Made by a program: the position numbers and the translations under genes | The notes under the pieces: model-generated | The model's database searches: none | Told to the model about the DNA's origin: nothing | The model's input: only the letters and a program-made list of their open reading frames with translations | Shown: positions 7,400 through 15,685 of the stretch, one piece after another | Layout: each line of letters starts with the position of its first letter | How positions within the stretch are numbered: position 1 is the first letter of the stretch | Assembly (NCBI GenBank): GCA_900768625.1 | Contig: CAAGDO010000065.1 | Coordinates: 1 to 31,332, forward strand | Length of the DNA stretch: 31,332 nt | From: Bacteroidaceae bacterium | Lineage (GTDB): Bacteria; Bacteroidota; Bacteroidia; Bacteroidales; Bacteroidaceae | Direction: 5' to 3'

Positions 7400-9373
7400 T
7401 CATTCCTGATTTTCCTTTATGTCTTCGCTGATAGCTGCCAAATCGTCGAGCCAAGTTTTGGAACTGGCGTCTGACGGCATGCGCCAGTCTCCTCGTGGGC
7501 TGAGCGAGCAACTTCCCACTTTGGGGCCGTCGGGGAGGCAGGAGCGTTTGAACTGCTGGGTGAAGAACCGTCGGAAGAAGGTTGTGAGCCATTTCAGAAT
7601 GGTGGCTTCAGGATAGAAACTGCCGTTTCCGCTTCCGTTGAATGCTTGACAGGCAAGCATGTAGATCTTGCGTGGACGGAATCCGAAGCGAAGTACATGA
7701 TAGAGGAAAAAGTCGTGGAGTTCATAGGGACCTACGAGATCTTCTGTCACCTGTTTGATGTTTCCGTTTTCATCGGCAGGGATCAATTCGGGGCTGATGG
7801 GGGTGTCGACGATATCGAGGAGTGTGATGCGTGATGCTTCGTCGGCCATGTTGTTGGCTGCCCAGCTGACGAGGTGCTTCACCAGTGTCTTGGGGATGGA
7901 GGCATTGACACCGTACATACTCATGTGGTCACCATTGTAGGTGGCCCATCCTAAGGCCAATTCGCTGAGGTCGCCCGTTCCAACCACGAAACCGCCCATC
8001 TGACCGGCTGCGTCCATCAGAATCTGTGTCCTTTCGCGGGCTTGTGAGTTTTCGTAGGTCAAGTCGTGGACGTTGATGTCGTGGCCAAGATCCTTGAAAT
8101 GCAGTTTCACTGCATCGGCAATGCTGATTTCGCGAATGGTGACCCCCAATTCCTTCATCAGATTGATGGCGTTGGTATAGGTGCGGTCGGTCGTTCCGAA
8201 TCCAGGCATGGTGATTCCGACGATGCCGCGACGGTCACGTTCAAGACGGTCGAAGGCGTGTACGGCAACGAGTAGGGCCAAGGTTGAATCCAGTCCGCCG
8301 CTGATGCCAATCACGACGGTTTGGGCATGGGTGTGGACGATACGGCGTGCGAGGGCTTCGCTTTGGATGCAGAGAATTTCTTCACATCGCATGTTGAGTT
8401 CGTCTCCTTCTGGCACGAAGGGATGTGCATCGACTTTGCGGGTGAGTGTGAAGGGAATGTTGGTGTTGCTGGGCTCGAGTTCGATGACCATCGGAGGGGT
8501 GGCTGCGTCATTGGCTTGGCTGTCGGCAAAGGTCGTGTTCAAACGTCGTTCGGCACGCAATCTTTCCACATCGATTTCGCTGACAATCAGTTGTTCCTTC
8601 ATGGTGAAGCGTTCGGCTTCTGCCAACATATGGCCGTTTTCGCAGATGAAGGCTCTTCCGCTGAAGACGAGGTCCTGAGTGCTTTCTCCCCATCCGCTGC
8701 CAGCATAGACATAGCCGCAGAGGCAGCGTGCGCTTTGATTTTGGATGAGCGAACGGAGGTAGGATGCCTTGCCGATCAATTCATTGCTTGCACTGAGGTT
8801 GAAGATGATGTCGGCTCCTGCCAATGCAAGATGGGTGCTGGGAGGAGCTGGCGCCCAAAGGTCTTCACAGATTTCAATGCCGAAATTGCAGTGCTGTGAT
8901 TCAAAAAGAAGATTTGCGCAGAAGGGTACTGTCTGTCCGCAGAAATGGACGGAGGTTCCTTCTTTCAGATTCTTTGCTGAAGTGAACCAGCGCTTTTCGT
9001 AGAATTCCTTATAGTTCGGGATGTAGGTTTTGGGTACGAGACCATGAATTTTTCCCCGTTGAATGACTGCAGCGCAGTTGAAGAGCATGTTGTTGTAGGC
9101 AATGGGTACACCTACGAGTGTCGCTACGTTGAGGTTGCGGCTGAATTCTATGAGTTTCAGCAGGGAAGCTTCGGCTTCGTCAAGTAGCACTTGTTGCTGG
9201 AAAAGGTCCTGACAAGTGTATGAGCTGACGCAGAGTTCTGGAAGGCAGAGTATGCTCGCGCCGTAGCCTTCAGCGCGTACCATCATGTTTTCTATCTGCT
9301 CGGTGTTGTTGGCGCAGTCGCCAACACTTACGGAGGGAATGCCTGCCGCTATTTTGATGAAACCGTTTTGCAT
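7400..9373 (-). CDS. nadE: Glutamine-dependent NAD+ synthetase
   Basis: This 657-residue cytosolic enzyme makes NAD+ from deamido-NAD+, ATP and glutamine, the last step of NAD synthesis. The N-terminal nitrilase-type glutaminase domain (about 5-290) shows the expected triad: Glu46 in LCLPEL, Lys115 in GLVPKTYIPN and Cys169 in FGIEICEDLW. The C-terminal synthetase domain (about 325-620) has the ATP pyrophosphatase P-loop SGGLDS (358-363) and GTGDLSELALGWATYNGDHM. Both domains are intact and the length is normal for the two-domain glutamine-hydrolysing form. The start MQNGFIKIAAG is the first methionine after the promoter and matches the start of the glutaminase fold. It is the first gene of a probable run with the BatD-like and Asp-box genes, served by a good Bacteroides-type promoter about 110 bp upstream. 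Confidence 0.97.
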   Translation of the reverse strand: MQNGFIKIAAGIPSVSVGDCANNTEQIENMMVRAEGYGASILCLPELCVSSYTCQDLFQQQVLLDEAEASLLKLIEFSRNLNVATLVGVPIAYNNMLFNCAAVIQRGKIHGLVPKTYIPNYKEFYEKRWFTSAKNLKEGTSVHFCGQTVPFCANLLFESQHCNFGIEICEDLWAPAPPSTHLALAGADIIFNLSASNELIGKASYLRSLIQNQSARCLCGYVYAGSGWGESTQDLVFSGRAFICENGHMLAEAERFTMKEQLIVSEIDVERLRAERRLNTTFADSQANDAATPPMVIELEPSNTNIPFTLTRKVDAHPFVPEGDELNMRCEEILCIQSEALARRIVHTHAQTVVIGISGGLDSTLALLVAVHAFDRLERDRRGIVGITMPGFGTTDRTYTNAINLMKELGVTIREISIADAVKLHFKDLGHDINVHDLTYENSQARERTQILMDAAGQMGGFVVGTGDLSELALGWATYNGDHMSMYGVNASIPKTLVKHLVSWAANNMADEASRITLLDIVDTPISPELIPADENGNIKQVTEDLVGPYELHDFFLYHVLRFGFRPRKIYMLACQAFNGSGNGSFYPEATILKWLTTFFRRFFTQQFKRSCLPDGPKVGSCSLSPRGDWRMPSDASSKTWLDDLAAISEDIKENQE

Positions 9374-9486
9374 AATTGGTTCTTAGTTGTGGTTGGGTGT
9401 CAGTTGTCAGTTGTTGTGTGTATATATAATTGGCAAAATCGATTATTGGACCAATAAATGACGACGTCTGACTTTCTTTTGTTTTG

Positions 9487-9517
9487 CAAATATATAGAAA
9501 AGCAAGGGATGGTCAAA
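9487..9517 (-). promoter_or_regulatory. Bacteroides-type promoter of nadE
   Basis: On the minus strand, TTTG (9514-9517) is followed after exactly 19 bp by TATATTTG (9487-9494). This is a full match to the TTTG-N19-21-TAnnTTTG consensus. It predicts a leader of about 105 nt before the nadE start, which contains only a short CAGTTGT duplication. It is the best promoter in the window. Confidence 0.65.
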
Positions 9518-9584
9518 GTTTCATCCGTATTATTATTCTTTTTGTATGATTTTTTGGTAGACAGGCTGTCTCTCGTCAAAAGAA

Positions 9585-9654
9585 AGAAGGCCACTTTGCA
9601 AAGTTTCTCCATGGCTTCCATGAAACCGATGGGGCGGATGCAAAGTGGCCTTCT
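9585..9654 (-). terminator. Terminator of the GT5-like gene, with branched inner stem
   Basis: A perfect 16-bp stem pairs AGAAGGCCACTTTGCA (9585-9600) with TGCAAAGTGGCCTTCT (9639-9654). The 38-nt loop can fold again (GTTTCATGG with CCATGGAGAAAC). On the minus strand it is followed by TTCTTTCTTTT. It lies 36 bp after the stop at 9690. The 9374-9689 spacer otherwise holds only the nadE promoter. Confidence 0.75.
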
Positions 9655-9689
9655 TGGCACTATTCTAAAAAAATGGGGAGTAGCTTGCG

Positions 9690-10517
9690 TTACTCAGCTG
9701 CTTCGTCGCCACAAACAGTGGCAAAGAATTCATTGTAGCGGGGAGCTACAGGGGTTTCTTCAGAGAATTTCAAAACGGGCTTGCCTGTGCTTTCTGCTAA
9801 ACTGATAAGCTCAGGTTGGGCTCCTGCTTCGCTTTCAATCACGCCGTCGCTGAATGCTACGGCCAAACGTCCGAGTGCATCAGGCTGAGAGAGGTCAACT
9901 CCTGCTGCTTCCAAGCTGGCGGCATTGGCGTCGCGGAAGGTGAGGCATTCGAGCATGTGCTCTGCCAAACGGGCATCGGGCATTTCATTGTAGGCTGCGA
10001 ACACCACTTTGGCTTCTGCAAAGGGCGGTTCCTCGCGGTAGGCCGTCTTGATGTAGAATGCAGCAACAGCTGACATCCAGCCTTGGCAATAGATGACATC
10101 AGGACACCAGCGCAACTTCTTCACCGTTTCGAGCACACCACGCGCATAGAATACGGCACGTTCCACGTTGTCGGCATATTCTTTTCCTTCCTCATCAACC
10201 ATCATGGCGCGCTTGTGGAAGTAGTCATCATTGTCGATGAAATACACTTGCATGCGAGCGGCAGGGATGGATGCCACCTTGATGATGAGGGGGTGGTCCG
10301 TGTCATCAATGATGATGTTCATACCTGACAAACGAATCACTTCATGCAGTTGGTTGCGACGTTCGTTGATGATTCCCCATCGAGGCATAAAAGTGCGGAT
10401 CTCACATCCGCTTTCTTGCATCTCTTGTGGCAATTTTCGTCCGTCCTGTGCCATCTTTGATTCTGACACATAGGGAGTCATCTCCTGCGTGATGAATAAA
10501 ACCTTCTTTGACTTCAT
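9690..10517 (-). CDS. Short GT5-type glycogen/starch synthase homologue (N-terminal domain only)
   Basis: The product is 275 residues and starts KKVLFITQEMTPYVSES, as the N-terminal Rossmann domain of GT5 glycogen synthases does. It also contains EIRTFMPRWGIIN and PDVIYCQGWMSAVAAFYIK, which match the GlgA N-lobe. The usual KxGGL ADP-glucose loop is replaced by KMAQDGRKLPQEMQ, and the whole C-terminal lobe with the ExxFG-type motif is absent. It ends in a Glu/Ala-rich tail. Such short homologues beside panC are common in Bacteroidales, so this is the family's normal length and not a truncation by mutation. I doubt that it synthesises glucan by itself; a partner or regulatory role is possible. 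It is transcribed alone, divergent from panC, with its own -7 element and terminator. Confidence 0.8.
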   Translation of the reverse strand: MKSKKVLFITQEMTPYVSESKMAQDGRKLPQEMQESGCEIRTFMPRWGIINERRNQLHEVIRLSGMNIIIDDTDHPLIIKVASIPAARMQVYFIDNDDYFHKRAMMVDEEGKEYADNVERAVFYARGVLETVKKLRWCPDVIYCQGWMSAVAAFYIKTAYREEPPFAEAKVVFAAYNEMPDARLAEHMLECLTFRDANAASLEAAGVDLSQPDALGRLAVAFSDGVIESEAGAQPELISLAESTGKPVLKFSEETPVAPRYNEFFATVCGDEAAE

Positions 10518-10541
10518 TTAGATTCAATCTTTATTTAGGTG

Positions 10542-10549
10542 CAAATTTA
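10542..10549 (-). promoter_or_regulatory. -7 element of the GT5-like gene
   Basis: TAAATTTG on the minus strand fits TAnnTTTG and lies 24 bp before the start codon. No TTTG is seen at the usual distance upstream. The rest of the divergent spacer up to panC (10550-10813) shows no clear element; TTATTTTG at 10656-10663 misses the consensus by one base. Confidence 0.4.
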
Positions 10550-10813
10550 CAAAAAATAATCGGAATTGTCTGAGTATGACGCGTGAAAAAGGGCATTTTG
10601 GTGCTCTGAGAGCATTTATCAAGTGAATAGGGTGGGCTATATGGCTTTTTTTCTGTTATTTTGCAGTGCGAAAGCGTATGTTCGTTTGGGTATGCTTCTT
10701 TGGATAAAAGTTGCGTATGGTGATGTCGATGGACTGTTTCCGTTGCGCCCTGAGTTCCTGAAGCTGGAAAGCCAAAGCGATTGTACGATACTTTTTTACA
10801 ACAACACAAACAG

Positions 10814-11668
10814 ATGATAGTCTTCAACACCAAGAACGACTTGCAGGCTGAGCTTGACAAAGCCCGTGCTGCAGGTAAGAAGATTGGATTGGTGCCCACA
10901 ATGGGTGCCCTTCATGCCGGCCATGCTTCGCTTGTGAAGCGTTCTGTCGACGAAAACGACGTTACGGTCGTTAGCGTATTTGTCAACCCGACCCAGTTCA
11001 ACGACAAGAACGACCTCAAGAATTACCCTCGTACGCTTGAGGCCGATACAGCCCTTTTGGAATCACTTGGAGCCGATTACGTGTTTGCTCCTAGTGTGGA
11101 GGAGGTTTATCCTGAACCTGATACTCGTACGTTCTCATATCCTCCCATTGATACGGTTATGGAGGGCGCTCGTCGTCCTGGACATTTCAATGGAGTTTGT
11201 CAGATTGTGAGCAAATTGTTTTATCTTGTTCAACCTGACCGTGCCTATTTCGGTGAGAAGGATTTCCAACAGATTGCCGTGGTTCGTGCCATGGTGAATG
11301 ATTTGAAGATTCCTGTGGAACTGCGTCCGTGCCCCATCGTGCGTGAAGAGAGCGGTTTGGCCTTGAGTTCGCGTAATGCGCTCTTGTCCGACAGTGAGCG
11401 TCGTACGGCAGTTTGCATATCGCAGGCTTTGAAAACAAGTGTCGAGTTTGCCAAGAACCATACTGTCAGTGAGACCCACGACCTTGTTGTCGGTGCGCTC
11501 AATGCAACTAAAGGACTGGAAGTTGAGTACTTCGAGATTGTGAACGGAATCACTTTGCAACCTGTTCACTCTTGGGATGAGGCCGAATATATCGTGGGAT
11601 GTATCACGGTGTATTGTGGAGCGCGTCCCGTTCGTTTGATCGATAATATCAAATACAAACAGGCTTAA
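10814..11668 (+). CDS. panC: Pantothenate synthetase
   Basis: This 284-residue cytosolic ligase condenses pantoate and beta-alanine with ATP to make pantothenate, the precursor of coenzyme A. It shows the class-I nucleotidyl-transferase signature in VPTMGALHAGHASL (27-40, HxGH at 34-37), VFVNPTQFN, GAYFGEKDFQQ-like YFGEKDFQQ, and the KMSKS-equivalent SSRN loop (ALSSRNALL). An upstream in-frame ATG at 10781 would add 11 residues that are not part of the family, so I chose 10814 (MIVFNTKNDL). panD follows after 21 bp on the same strand and makes its beta-alanine substrate, so the two form an operon that ends at the hairpin at 12085. Confidence 0.97.
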   Translation: MIVFNTKNDLQAELDKARAAGKKIGLVPTMGALHAGHASLVKRSVDENDVTVVSVFVNPTQFNDKNDLKNYPRTLEADTALLESLGADYVFAPSVEEVYPEPDTRTFSYPPIDTVMEGARRPGHFNGVCQIVSKLFYLVQPDRAYFGEKDFQQIAVVRAMVNDLKIPVELRPCPIVREESGLALSSRNALLSDSERRTAVCISQALKTSVEFAKNHTVSETHDLVVGALNATKGLEVEYFEIVNGITLQPVHSWDEAEYIVGCITVYCGARPVRLIDNIKYKQA

Positions 11669-11689
11669 AAACTATACGCAAGGCAAGAT

Positions 11690-12037
11690 ATGTTATTGAA
11701 TATACTCAAGTCGAAAATTCACTGTGCTGTTGTCACGCAAGCCAATCTTCACTACATGGGTAGCATCACGATTGATGAAAATCTCATGGATGCGTGTGGC
11801 ATGCTGGCAGGAGAACAGGTGCACGTTGTCAACAATATGAATGGCGAACGTGTCGTGACTTATGTCATTGCTGGTCAGCGAGGTTCTGGCTGTATTTGCT
11901 TGAATGGAGCTGCAGCCCGTAAGTTCCAGGTGGGTGATGAGGTCATCATCATGGCATTTGCGATGATGGATGATCAAGAGGCCCGTACGTTTAAACCTCA
12001 AGTGATATTTCCTACAGGGGATAACAACAGTCTCTGA
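11690..12037 (+). CDS. panD: Aspartate 1-decarboxylase proenzyme
   Basis: The product is 115 residues. It is a pyruvoyl enzyme that decarboxylates aspartate to beta-alanine for PanC. The self-cleavage site is Gly24-Ser25 in YMGSITID, where Ser25 becomes the pyruvoyl group. Lys9 (SKIH) and the later GAAARKFQVGDEVIIMAF segment are conserved. Length is slightly below the usual 117-126 residues but complete. It lies 21 bp after panC and is the last gene of the operon. In enterics cleavage is assisted by PanZ/PanM, which is not seen here; bacteria outside that group cleave without it. Confidence 0.97.
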   Translation: MLLNILKSKIHCAVVTQANLHYMGSITIDENLMDACGMLAGEQVHVVNNMNGERVVTYVIAGQRGSGCICLNGAAARKFQVGDEVIIMAFAMMDDQEARTFKPQVIFPTGDNNSL

Positions 12038-12084
12038 TTTTTCTCGTTAAGATTTGATTTTAACGGAAAGTCTCTTTAAAAAAT

Positions 12085-12143
12085 GAGTAGCGTGCCTACG
12101 TGTCATGGTCTTCCATGAAGCGTAGGCGCGCTACTCGTTTTTT
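12085..12143 (+). terminator. Terminator of panC-panD
   Basis: A 16-bp stem with one G-T pair joins GAGTAGCGTGCCTACG (12085-12100) and CGTAGGCGCGCTACTC (12121-12136). The loop folds further (TCATGG with CCATGA). Six T follow. Confidence 0.9.
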
Positions 12144-12191
12144 GTTTTGTGTTTTGATGTTGAAAAATCCACAGTGGGGGAGAGTGGAAAA

Positions 12192-12233
12192 GAAAAAAGA
12201 GTGCCAATTGTGGAAAAACCGTATTGGCACTCT
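12192..12233 (-). terminator. Terminator of tig
   Basis: An 11-bp perfect stem joins 12198-12208 (AGAGTGCCAAT) and 12223-12233 (ATTGGCACTCT). On the minus strand six T follow the stem. It lies 46 bp past the tig stop. With the panD terminator it insulates two convergent units. Confidence 0.88.
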
Positions 12234-12279
12234 TGTTGTTGTTCCGCTATGCGGGAATTCCGCTTAGTCGGTCGTCGTT

Positions 12280-13644
12280 TTATGCATTGTTTTCATCGAA
12301 CATCTTCGCGAAGTCCTCTGAAGAGATGGTCTTGTGGTTGAGAGTCACCACTTCCTTCAAGGCAGTGGAGAGCTTCTCATCGATGCAACGCTCAACCAAG
12401 GCCTGAGCCTGCTGCTGGTGCTTGAGCATTTCCTGTGCATAGTTTTCGAGGTACTCGTCGGGGATGTTGGTCATACCGTACTGAGCGAACTGGAAACGGG
12501 CTGCCTGGATGGCTGCGGCCTTCACGTCCTTCTGCTCAACTTTGATGTCGTTGGCTTCAACGAGCTGCTCCTTGATGAGGTGCCACTTGAGTTCTACGAT
12601 GCTCTTCTCGTAGTTGTTTTCTACGTAGTCCTCAGCCTTGTCCTTGTTGTTGGCCTTCATGATCTTCTTGAGAAGTTCATCGGGGAATTCGAGGTTGCCC
12701 ACCTTGTTCTCCATGTAGGAACGAACGTCAAGGAGGAACTTGTAGTTGCTGTCGTTGAGCTGGAGAGCCTGAATGCTTTCGCGGATCTTGTTGCGGCACT
12801 CTTCTTCGTTCTTTACAGCGTCCTTACCGAAGGCGCGGTCGAAGAATTCCTGATTGAGTTCAGCGGGAGCGAAGCGGCTGATGGTATTAATCTGGAAGCT
12901 GAAGTTGCCTGCGTGGTTTGCCACGTCGTCCTTTTCGATCTTGAAGAGTGAAGAAAGCTCAGCTTCGTTGGCTTCGTAAGCAGTTGAGGGGTTGAAGGTG
13001 ATCACGTCGTTCTTCTTTGAACCCTCGAACTTGGCCTTCTCGTCGTCGTTCTTGAAGTATTCGGGCATGAGTGAAGCATTTTCCACAACGATGCCGCCTT
13101 CCTTGGGCTGACCGTCTTCGCCGAGTTCAGCGAGCGTACCACGCAAGATGTCGCGAGCCTGATATTCTTCTGCTTCTTCGGGGTGACCTGCCTGCTGCTG
13201 GAGCTGACCGAGCTGCTTCTCTACCATGTCGTCAGATACTTCGATGTCGTAGAAATCGATGGTGTCGTCCTTGGAGAGTTCTGCCTTGAATTCGGGAGCG
13301 AGGGCGATGTCGAACACGAAAGTGAAATCATCCTGCTTCTCGATGTCCTGCGGTTCCTGGCTTTCACTGCCGAGGGGCTCGCCGAGCATGTTAACCTTGT
13401 TGTCCTTGATATAGTTGAAGAGTGAGTCCTGAAGCAACTTGTTAACCACCTCAGCTTTGGCAGAAGTGCCGTACATTTTCTTGATGAGGCTCATGGGTAC
13501 TTTGCCGGGGCGGAAACCTGGCATCTGAGCCTTGTGGCTGAAGTCCTTGAGAGATTTTGTAACTTGTGCTTCGTAGTCGGCCTTTACCATGTTGATGGTA
13601 ATCGTGGCGCTCACGTTGCCGACTTTGTCAAACTTAATATCCAT
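12280..13644 (-). CDS. tig: Trigger factor, ribosome-associated chaperone
   Basis: This 454-residue chaperone binds near the ribosomal exit tunnel (L23) and shields nascent chains. The N-terminal ribosome-binding domain carries the signature GFRPGKVP (43-50), preceded by FSHKAQMP. A divergent FKBP-like middle domain covers about 150-240 (ARDILRGTLAELGEDGQPKE). The rest is the alpha-helical substrate-binding C-terminal domain ending SSEDFAKMFDENNA. The length is typical of Bacteroidales trigger factors (about 450). The PPIase domain is poorly conserved, as usual in this phylum. It follows the der cluster on the same strand, but a 240-bp gap with a TAnnTTTG box suggests its own promoter. Confidence 0.96.
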   Translation of the reverse strand: MDIKFDKVGNVSATITINMVKADYEAQVTKSLKDFSHKAQMPGFRPGKVPMSLIKKMYGTSAKAEVVNKLLQDSLFNYIKDNKVNMLGEPLGSESQEPQDIEKQDDFTFVFDIALAPEFKAELSKDDTIDFYDIEVSDDMVEKQLGQLQQQAGHPEEAEEYQARDILRGTLAELGEDGQPKEGGIVVENASLMPEYFKNDDEKAKFEGSKKNDVITFNPSTAYEANEAELSSLFKIEKDDVANHAGNFSFQINTISRFAPAELNQEFFDRAFGKDAVKNEEECRNKIRESIQALQLNDSNYKFLLDVRSYMENKVGNLEFPDELLKKIMKANNKDKAEDYVENNYEKSIVELKWHLIKEQLVEANDIKVEQKDVKAAAIQAARFQFAQYGMTNIPDEYLENYAQEMLKHQQQAQALVERCIDEKLSTALKEVVTLNHKTISSEDFAKMFDENNA

Positions 13645-13736
13645 TTTAGTCGTTTCGTTGAGATTTGTTTCTAATTTGTTGGGCTGTCTTCTTCTGTGTT
13701 AGCTGATATTTGTGCCCACGCTTGAGTAAGCGGAGG

Positions 13737-13744
13737 CAAATTTA
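13737..13744 (-). promoter_or_regulatory. -7 element of tig
   Basis: TAAATTTG on the minus strand fits TAnnTTTG and would give a leader of about 85 nt. The TTG-like upstream element is not at the usual spacing, so this rests on one box. Confidence 0.42.
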
Positions 13745-13884
13745 GCATTTTTCTTCCAATCTGATAGGTTTTCTGATTGAAAAAAGTGTATGAGGGACAG
13801 CTTGGGGTGTTCGTAAACCACATTTTGGGTATTCATGTGGTTGGCGGGGTCATTGTTCGGGCTGGTGGTCTTGCTGCAGAGGGG

Positions 13885-14304
13885 TTATTGGATGCGCCAA
13901 CGCCCGTTGTTGTCACGGACAAGGGGGAAGATGACTTCCTCCTTTGTGCCATCGCCATAGCTTACGCTCAGAAATGCGTTGGCCATGTGGTCGGAATCGT
14001 GGAGTTCGATGTGTTCGACTTTCACACTTTTCACTCCATTCTTCTGCTTCTTTACGCAGTCGTTCCGGTGCTTGAGGGCCAACATGATCTGCTGTCGATA
14101 GGCCACGGTGGTGCTGTCGCACGACTGCATGGCTTGGGTGTAGGCTTCATAGTTGCCGTTCACACCGAGCATGTAGAGGGCGACTATGGTTGTGTCCGGA
14201 AGTCCTGCGCGCAATTCTTCATTCCCGCCTGATGCTTTTCCTTTGCAGGAGACGAGGGTTAGCACAACCATGATGAAGGCTGTGAGGCGGAAGATGTGTG
14301 TCAT
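13885..14304 (-). CDS. Small lipoprotein, DUF4878-like
   Basis: The product is 139 residues. It begins with a lipoprotein signal (MTHIFRLTAFIMVVLTLVSC; the lipobox cysteine is Cys20), so it should be anchored in a membrane. The C-terminal part resembles the NTF2-like DUF4878 pattern: VKSVKVEHIEL, then FLSVSYGDGTKEE, then FPLVRDNNGRWRIQ at the very end. The frame opens 27 codons earlier (14385) inside der, but the lipoprotein signal fixes the start at 14304. It lies 10 bp after the der stop, so it is co-transcribed with the GTPases. Its role is unknown; members of this family are envelope proteins without a defined reaction. Confidence 0.72.
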   Translation of the reverse strand: MTHIFRLTAFIMVVLTLVSCKGKASGGNEELRAGLPDTTIVALYMLGVNGNYEAYTQAMQSCDSTTVAYRQQIMLALKHRNDCVKKQKNGVKSVKVEHIELHDSDHMANAFLSVSYGDGTKEEVIFPLVRDNNGRWRIQ

Positions 14305-14314
14305 ATGTTTAACC

Positions 14315-15631
14315 TTACTTCTGACGGATGAAGATGTTGATGGGGGTTCCGTTGAAGTTCCAGCGTTCGCGAATCTTGTTTTCAAGGAAGCGTCGATAGG
14401 GCTCCTTTATGTATTGCGGGAGGTTGGCGTAGAACACAAATGAAGGAACCTGTGTTGAAGGCAACTGGGCGCAATATTTGATTTTGATGTATTTACCCTT
14501 GATTGAGGGAGGCGGGAAGGATTCGATGAGCGGGAGCATTTCTTCGTTGAGCTTGGAAGTCGGGATGTGGCGGTTGCGTGCCATGTATACCTCCTTTGCT
14601 GTTTCAAGCACCTTGAAGATACGCTGCTTGGTGAGTGCTGAAGCGAAGATGATGGGGAAGTCGGTGAAGGGGGCCAAACGATTGCGGATGGCATTTTCAA
14701 AGAAGCGAATGGCTTCGTTTGACTTGTCTTCCACGAGATCCCATTTGTTGACCACTACCACAAGGCTCTTGCTGTTCTTCTGGATGATTTGGAAAATGTT
14801 GAGGTCTTGGCTTTCAATGCCTCGTGTGGCATCAATCATGAGAATGCACACATCGGAATTCTCGATGGCGCGGATGGCGCGCATCACGGAATAGAATTCC
14901 AGGTCTTCCGTAACCTTGTTCTTGCGTCGGATGCCCGCTGTGTCAACAAGGTAGAAGTCAAACCCAAATTTTGTGTAACGGGTCAGGATGCTGTCTCGGG
15001 TCGTGCCTGCAATGTTGGTCACGATGTTGCGGTCTTCACCCAGAAAAGCGTTGATGATGCTGCTTTTACCGGCATTCGGACGGCCTACGACGGAGAAGCG
15101 GGGAATGTTGTCCTCGTTTTCGTCGTTGTCGTTTTCAGAACCCAGTTTTTCAATGATGAGATCGAGGAGGTCGCCTGTTCCGCTACCGGTGATGGCCGAG
15201 ATGCAGAAGGGGTCGCCGATTCCGAGCTTGTAGAATTCAGCTGACGTGTATCGGTCCTCGTTATTGTCTGTCTTGTTGGCGCACAAAATCACGGGAATCT
15301 TGGTGCGTCGGAGAATGCCTGCCACTTCCGAGTCAAGGTCGGTGATCCCATTCTTGATGTCTACAACGAAGAGAATGACGTCAGCTTCATCGGTGGCCAA
15401 GGTCACTTGTTTGCGGATTTCCTCCTCGAAGACGTCGTCGGAATTGACCACCCATCCGCCTGTGTCGACTAGAGAAAACTCTCGCTTTCCCCATTCGCAC
15501 TTGCCATACTGGCGGTCGCGTGTTGTGCCAGCTTCGTCACTGACAATGGCCTGCCTCGTTCCCGTCAGACGGTTGAACAAGGTGGATTTGCCGACATTGG
15601 GTCGGCCTACAATGGCTACTAATTTTGACAC
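14315..15631 (-). CDS. der: Ribosome biogenesis GTPase Der (EngA)
   Basis: This 438-residue GTPase matures the 50S subunit. It has the diagnostic two tandem G domains. Domain 1 has GRPNVGKS (9-16), DTGG (56-59) and NKTD (119-122). Domain 2 has GRPNAGKS (183-190), DTAG (230-233) and NKWD (295-298). An acidic linker (about 164-175) joins them. A KH-like C-terminal domain ends with ENKIRERWNFNGTPINIFIR. All motifs are intact and the length is normal. It lies 54 bp after era and directly before the lipoprotein gene, so it is part of a translation-related unit. Confidence 0.98.
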   Translation of the reverse strand: MSKLVAIVGRPNVGKSTLFNRLTGTRQAIVSDEAGTTRDRQYGKCEWGKREFSLVDTGGWVVNSDDVFEEEIRKQVTLATDEADVILFVVDIKNGITDLDSEVAGILRRTKIPVILCANKTDNNEDRYTSAEFYKLGIGDPFCISAITGSGTGDLLDLIIEKLGSENDNDENEDNIPRFSVVGRPNAGKSSIINAFLGEDRNIVTNIAGTTRDSILTRYTKFGFDFYLVDTAGIRRKNKVTEDLEFYSVMRAIRAIENSDVCILMIDATRGIESQDLNIFQIIQKNSKSLVVVVNKWDLVEDKSNEAIRFFENAIRNRLAPFTDFPIIFASALTKQRIFKVLETAKEVYMARNRHIPTSKLNEEMLPLIESFPPPSIKGKYIKIKYCAQLPSTQVPSFVFYANLPQYIKEPYRRFLENKIRERWNFNGTPINIFIRQK

Positions 15632-15685
15632 TTTGTATTGCTTTGTATGAGATGGTTTTTGAATATGTGTGAGTTATGGGGCACA

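Noticed and set aside
9374..9689. Possible small gene in the spacer between nadE and the GT5-like gene
   Set aside because: Frames here are crossed by the terminator hairpin and the nadE promoter, and show no protein-like pattern.
10656..10663. TTATTTTG as a panC promoter
   Set aside because: It misses the essential A of TAnnTTTG, has no upstream TTTG at the right spacing, and would leave a 140-nt leader.
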